A stretch of DNA of 64,000 nt, taken from contig CADCJI010000012.1 of assembly GCA_902801625.1 (NCBI GenBank), forward strand, positions 1-64,000. The letters run 5' to 3'. The position numbers and the translations under genes are program-made. This document shows positions 60,612 to 64,000 of the stretch, one piece after another; position 1 is the stretch's first letter; each line of letters opens with the position of its first letter. The notes beneath the pieces are model-generated. The model had not been told where the DNA came from and made no database searches. It saw nothing but the letters and a program-made list of their open reading frames with translations. Source of the stretch: an uncultured Bacteroidia bacterium. GTDB taxonomy: Bacteria; Bacteroidota; Bacteroidia; Bacteroidales; F082.

Positions 60612-61034
60612 ATGATACTCGTGAAACAAGTTGGTGTTTACATCAACATCGTCAATTGCAAGCTCAAGAAGTACATTGCTGAAGCATTCAAGAAGAATAG
60701 CGTCAACCTGACGGGCGAACAGTACCTCGTCATGGACGCGCTATGGAATGAGGGCACGCTTACCCAACAGGCCATCGCCTTCATCATCCAGAAAGACAAG
60801 AACTCGGTCACCCAGTTCATTGACAACCTTGAGAAGAAAGGTCTTGTCACCCGTTCGGTGGCCAAAGAAGACCGCCGTGTGAACAACATCATGCTTACCG
60901 AGGAAGGCATGGCGTTGAAAGATTCCACAAAACAGTTGGCCATCGACACGATGAACAAAGCCCTCGACGGCATTTCGGAGGATGACCTGAACACTTTCGT
61001 GGGCGTGTTGAAGAAGGTTTGTGCTAATATTTGA
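60612..61034 (+). CDS. MarR-family transcriptional regulator
   Basis: 140 residues. The winged helix reads LTGEQYLVMDALWNEGTLTQQAIAFIIQKDKNSVTQFIDNLEKKGLVTRSVAKEDRRVNNIMLTEEG, with DRR in the wing as in MarR proteins. The flanking helices form the dimer. Ligand unknown. Single-gene unit with its own promoter; the neighbouring lipoprotein gene has a separate promoter. Confidence 0.92.
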   Translation: MILVKQVGVYINIVNCKLKKYIAEAFKKNSVNLTGEQYLVMDALWNEGTLTQQAIAFIIQKDKNSVTQFIDNLEKKGLVTRSVAKEDRRVNNIMLTEEGMALKDSTKQLAIDTMNKALDGISEDDLNTFVGVLKKVCANI

Positions 61035-61105
61035 CAGATTTCAAGTTTTTTATGGCGATTGGTATGATAATTGAATGAAAAATTACGAATAAAGCGTGAA
61101 TTTCA

Positions 61106-61113
61106 TATTTTTG
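61106..61113 (+). promoter_or_regulatory. -7 element of the lipoprotein gene
   Basis: TATTTTTG, 21 bases before the ATG at 61135, inside the longer open frame. Confidence 0.6.
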
Positions 61114-61134
61114 TACCCCAATTTTTTCGACGAA

Positions 61135-61851
61135 ATGAAAATAATGACAAAATTATTGATGGCGCTTCTTGTATTGGCCTTGATTATGCCTTCGTGTAAT
61201 AAAGGTCCAGGAGAGGGCGGTACAGGAACGGTGCAAGGCTTTGTGAAACTTGTGCATCATCCCGATGACGACTATACTTTGACCCCTGACACCATGGCTG
61301 CCGCCAAAACGGATGTGTTCATCATCTATGGTGACGAGGCGTATTTTGGAAATGATGTGGAAACGGGAGCCGATGGCATGTATCAGTTTGAATATCTGCG
61401 TCCTGGCGATTATACCGTGTTTGCCTATTCCACTTTGCCCTCAGGCGAAAAGGTAGCCGTTTACGAGTCGGTCAACCTGCAACATGGTGCGGTGATGAAT
61501 GTGCCAACACTCTACATCCACGATGGCAAGGCTTACGGCACTTCCATCGTAAAGGGTCGCGTACATGCCACCTATTACCACAACGGCAGTTACCGTGGCG
61601 AGGCTTGGGCTTGTGAGCATCGTGTCTATATCCGCAGGGTAGGCGAGGATATTCCCTTTGATGACACCCGTGTGGGTCCCGATGGCTATTTTGCTTTCCA
61701 GAAGCTGCAACCCGGCGAATATGAGGTGTTTACGGCTTCCGATGATATTACCACAGAAATCCCCGATTTTGTCTTCCAGACCGTCAATGTTGAGGAAGCG
61801 GGGCAAATCTACGAGATTGAGGAACAATTTGAAGTGATTATCAACGTGTAA
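61135..61851 (+). CDS. Lipoprotein with two carboxypeptidase-regulatory-like beta domains
   Basis: 238 residues from the ATG at 61135. Signal peptide with lipobox LIMPSC (Cys22). Two similar halves: TVQGFVKLVHHPDDD ... YQFEYLRPGDYTVFAYS and SIVKGRVHATYYHNG ... YFAFQKLQPGEYEVFTASDD, each ending in the GxYxFxxLxPGxYxVxA pattern of prealbumin-like or CarboxypepD_reg domains. Probably surface or periplasmic; function unknown. Upstream of a secreted YD-type protein and the VTC gene but separated from them by an R2 repeat. Confidence 0.75.
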   Translation: MKIMTKLLMALLVLALIMPSCNKGPGEGGTGTVQGFVKLVHHPDDDYTLTPDTMAAAKTDVFIIYGDEAYFGNDVETGADGMYQFEYLRPGDYTVFAYSTLPSGEKVAVYESVNLQHGAVMNVPTLYIHDGKAYGTSIVKGRVHATYYHNGSYRGEAWACEHRVYIRRVGEDIPFDDTRVGPDGYFAFQKLQPGEYEVFTASDDITTEIPDFVFQTVNVEEAGQIYEIEEQFEVIINV

Positions 61852-61902
61852 CAGACGGGGCCTATGATAAGCTTAGGCACCCTCGACTTCAGTAAAAGCA
61901 AA

Positions 61903-61926
61903 GGTCCCTGAGCCCGTCGAAGGGCC
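61903..61926 (+). repeat. R2 dispersed repeat, copy 5
   Basis: Identical to copy 4 over the 24-base unit, again preceded by GCAAA. Confidence 0.88.
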
Positions 61927-61958
61927 GATTTAAAAGAACCCCAAATCATCTACTGAAT

Positions 61959-62387
61959 ATGAAGAAACTATTGTTTTTATTGGTATTTTGCGCCTGCGCT
62001 TTTGGCACCATGGCCCAGTCGGTTTCGGAGAGCACCATCCAGAAACGTGAGAATCGCAAAGGCATGGTGTTGAAGGAGTGGAATACGGCGGCTGGCGACA
62101 AACGCGCTTTCCTTGACCGCGTGACGACTTACGACGAGATGGGCCGTAAGATTGAGGAAATCGAGTATGCCAGCTATGGCCAGAAATGGCGCATCGTGTT
62201 CGAGTATCCTCAAAATAGCGACATCACGGCCAAGGTGGTGCGCGAAATCGAGTACAACGACCGCGACAAGGTGACCCGAATCCGCAAGTACGAGTACAAC
62301 GACGACGGCTCTAAGAAATGCCAGAAGAACTATTATCCCAATGGCAAGCTGGAATCGGTAAAGACCTTCGAATACGTCCCCAAATAA
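61959..62387 (+). CDS. Small secreted protein with YD-like repeats
   Basis: 142 residues. Signal peptide MKKLLFLLVFCACAFGTMAQ. The mature part has three to four repeats of the form (T)YDEMGRKIEEIEY, EYNDRDKVTRIRKYEY, YYPNGKLESVKTFEY, similar to short YD/RHS or MORN-type strand repeats. No enzyme motif. It ends 3 bases before the VTC gene, so it is probably co-translated and may be part of that unit. Confidence 0.72.
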   Translation: MKKLLFLLVFCACAFGTMAQSVSESTIQKRENRKGMVLKEWNTAAGDKRAFLDRVTTYDEMGRKIEEIEYASYGQKWRIVFEYPQNSDITAKVVREIEYNDRDKVTRIRKYEYNDDGSKKCQKNYYPNGKLESVKTFEYVPK

Positions 62388-62390
62388 ACT

Positions 62391-63203
62391 GTGGAAGAGA
62401 TTCTCGACATAGTGCAAGGCATGAAGTCCATCACCTTGGATGAGATGAGTGCCGTGAAGCTGATGAACCGCATCGACACGAAATATGTGGTGACGGAGTG
62501 TCAGCTTCGCGCCATTTTGTTGGGAATCTGCGACAACTATTATGCCCAAGAAGTGGAAGGCAACCGCCTTTCGCCCTATAGCACAGTCTATTACGACACG
62601 CCAGAGCTGACGATGTACCTTATCCACCACGACCGACATCTGGTGCGTGACAAGGTGCGGGTGCGAACCTATGTTGACTCCCACTTGACTTTCTGCGAGG
62701 TGAAGCACAAGAACAACAAAGGGCGCACGAAGAAAAAACGCATCGAAGTGGAGCCTATCCCGAACATCCTCGACAACCCCGAGGCGGCGGCATTCTTGGC
62801 TGAGAAACAGCCTTACGATGTGAACACCTTGACCCCACATCTTGTCACTATTTTTGACCGGTTTACGCTGGTGAATTACGACAAGACTGAGCGTCTCACC
62901 ATCGACTGCAACCTTCGTTTCGAGAACCTGCGCAATGGACATACCGCCTCGATGGCGCCACTTGCCGTAATGGAGCTCAAGCAGGACGGGCGCGCTCACT
63001 CGCTGCTGAAAGATGTGCTTTTTGAATTGAGAATCAGACCGTTCAAGGTCAGCAAATATTGTATCGGCACCTGCCTGACCTGTCCCGAGGTGAAGCAGAA
63101 CCGGTTTAAGAAGAAACTGAGGAGAATTGAAAAGTTGAAAGTCGTCAGCTATCAGCCGTCAGCCGTCAGCTTGGTAGAACCAGAGCTGATTGCTGAAGGC
63201 TGA
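62391..63203 (+). CDS. VTC-domain protein (polyphosphate polymerase-like)
   Basis: 270 residues, GTG start at 62391, 3 bases after the previous stop. MNRIDTKYVV at about 24-33, YYDTPELTMYLIHHDRHLVRDKVRVRTY and FCEVKHKNNKGRTKKKRIEVE match the tunnel-fold VTC domain with its basic phosphate-binding residues, and LAVMELKQDG supplies the late Glu and Lys. In yeast this domain makes polyphosphate; in bacteria it occurs next to DUF4956, as here. The last 18 residues (SYQPSAVSLVEPELIAEG) are encoded by a GCTATCAGCC-type foldback repeat and are probably not part of the original protein. Confidence 0.82.
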   Translation: MEEILDIVQGMKSITLDEMSAVKLMNRIDTKYVVTECQLRAILLGICDNYYAQEVEGNRLSPYSTVYYDTPELTMYLIHHDRHLVRDKVRVRTYVDSHLTFCEVKHKNNKGRTKKKRIEVEPIPNILDNPEAAAFLAEKQPYDVNTLTPHLVTIFDRFTLVNYDKTERLTIDCNLRFENLRNGHTASMAPLAVMELKQDGRAHSLLKDVLFELRIRPFKVSKYCIGTCLTCPEVKQNRFKKKLRRIEKLKVVSYQPSAVSLVEPELIAEG

Positions 63204-63215
63204 ATGCTGATAGCT
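63147..63215. repeat. Foldback repeat overlapping the 3' end of the VTC gene
   Basis: AGCTATCAGC (63147-63156) pairs with GCTGATAGCT (63206-63215); between them lie CAGCCGTCAGC repeats. The VTC stop codon is inside it. Confidence 0.8.
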
Positions 63216-63251
63216 AACAATTAAACAATTAAACAAACAACAATCAACAAT

Positions 63252-63980
63252 ATGAACCTACTACAAATCAACCTGCAGGATTTCGATCCTGACATTGCGC
63301 GCGAGTTTGGCGGTGGTGCCTCCACCATGGATTTCCTCGGTGTGCCGCTTTTCGATGCCCAGAGTCTTTGGACGACTTTGATCCGCTTCGTGTTCAACAT
63401 CCTTGTCTGCTGGGTCATCATTCATTTCTTCTATTACAAGAAGGCCAACCGCAAGGATTATTACTTCACTTTCATCATGTTTGCCGCGGTCATCTTCCTC
63501 ATCATCTCGCTGATGGAGAACATGAAGATGAACATCGCCTATGCCTTGGGTCTCTTTGCTATCTTCGGCATGATACGTTACCGAACGGAGACCATCAAGA
63601 TCCGTGAGATGACCTACCTCTTCGTGGTGATGGGTTTGAGCATTGTCAACGGCATGGCACTCTCGACGAGTTATATTGAGCTTTTGGCAGTGAACCTCAT
63701 GGTGGTGTTGATTATCTGGATGTTAGATGGAACAAAGCTGCTGAAGCACACTGCCACGAAGATTATCCTGTACGACCGTATCGAGAACACTAAGCATGGC
63801 AAGGAAGAAGACTTGAAGGCTGACCTCATCGAGCGCACGGGCCTCGACATCTCGAAGGTGGAGGTAGGGCATATCGACTACCTGCGCGATGCGGCTTTCG
63901 TAAAAGTGTATTACAAACCTATCGACGGCGAGGTGAATACGATTGATACGATTACGAAGCTAAAAGACTTTGATGTATAG
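63252..63980 (+). CDS. DUF4956 membrane protein
   Basis: 242 residues. Four membrane segments between about 45 and 160 (FVFNILVCWVIIHFFYY, YYFTFIMFAAVIFLIISL, MNIAYALGLFAIFGMIRYRTETIKIREMTYLFVVMGLSIVNG, LLAVNLMVVLIIWML). GMIRYRTETIKIREMTYLF is the DUF4956 signature with conserved basic residues. The C-terminal 80 residues form a small cytosolic domain. Paired with the VTC gene, a common arrangement, so a channel or assembly partner for polyphosphate synthesis is inferred. The remaining 20 bases of the window hold nothing readable. Confidence 0.85.
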   Translation: MNLLQINLQDFDPDIAREFGGGASTMDFLGVPLFDAQSLWTTLIRFVFNILVCWVIIHFFYYKKANRKDYYFTFIMFAAVIFLIISLMENMKMNIAYALGLFAIFGMIRYRTETIKIREMTYLFVVMGLSIVNGMALSTSYIELLAVNLMVVLIIWMLDGTKLLKHTATKIILYDRIENTKHGKEEDLKADLIERTGLDISKVEVGHIDYLRDAAFVKVYYKPIDGEVNTIDTITKLKDFDV

Positions 63981-64000
63981 ACTATGGCCTATGGCTGCCT

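Overview
The window is one contiguous piece of a Bacteroidota chromosome, most likely order Bacteroidales. The evidence is: promoters of the TAxxTTTG (-7) type ahead of many genes, almost no Shine-Dalgarno sequences, secreted proteins with type IX secretion sorting domains of both type A and type B, DUF2723, DUF6089 and DUF4956 proteins, paired OmpH/Skp genes behind bamA, an SDR-type threonine dehydrogenase next to kbl, and a serine palmitoyltransferase-like gene. No rRNA, prophage, transposase or integrase is visible. Two tRNAs are present (Asp-GTC and Gln-TTG).

Layout. 1-2.0 kb: threonine catabolism (kbl, cut by the window edge, and tdh). 2.1-5.7 kb: AT-rich accessory block with a structured RNA, a VWA/outer-membrane protein, a Thr-rich secreted protein and an AAA ATPase. 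5.7-10.8 kb: maf, then the surE/membrane protein/lpxB/comEC group. 10.9-13.4 kb: tRNA-Asp, prfC, mscL. 13.5-24.3 kb: a type B T9SS cargo protein, gapA, a 1,380-residue PPDK-like phosphotransferase of unknown acceptor and a DUF2723 membrane protein. 24.5-29.4 kb: tRNA-Gln and the rimP-nusA-infB operon. 29.5-32.1 kb: a transglutaminase-like lipoprotein. 32.1-36.3 kb: accessory island with 40-bp phased repeats, a long structured leader, an EcoRI-family DNA methyltransferase, a DUF262-HNH protein and a Fic protein between GGTGGTAA palindromes. 36.3-41.8 kb (minus strand): ATP-grasp, purA, a Fur-like regulator and a RelA/SpoT protein. 41.9-46.1 kb: second accessory block with a DUF4160/DUF2442 pair, a second structured RNA, a type A T9SS cargo protein, a zinc-ribbon membrane protein and a HipA-like kinase/DUF3037 pair. 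46.1-56.8 kb: lepA, dprA-rsgA-nadK, DUF6089, uppS-bamA, two ompH genes. 56.8-64 kb: VOC and SDR proteins, spt-like gene, MarR regulator, secreted proteins, and a VTC/DUF4956 pair at the right end.

Most housekeeping genes look ordinary. The best candidate for an undescribed system is 32.1-36.3 kb: phased operator-like repeats, a promoter, about 320 nt of strongly folded leader whose last hairpin ends at the start codon, then a methyltransferase and a DUF262/HNH nuclease-like protein, with a Fic gene next door. Two related-looking terminator-ended structured RNAs (about 2.18-2.32 kb and 42.58-42.75 kb) are the second. The window is also rich in small palindromic repeat families; two of them have been absorbed in frame into a secreted protein gene.
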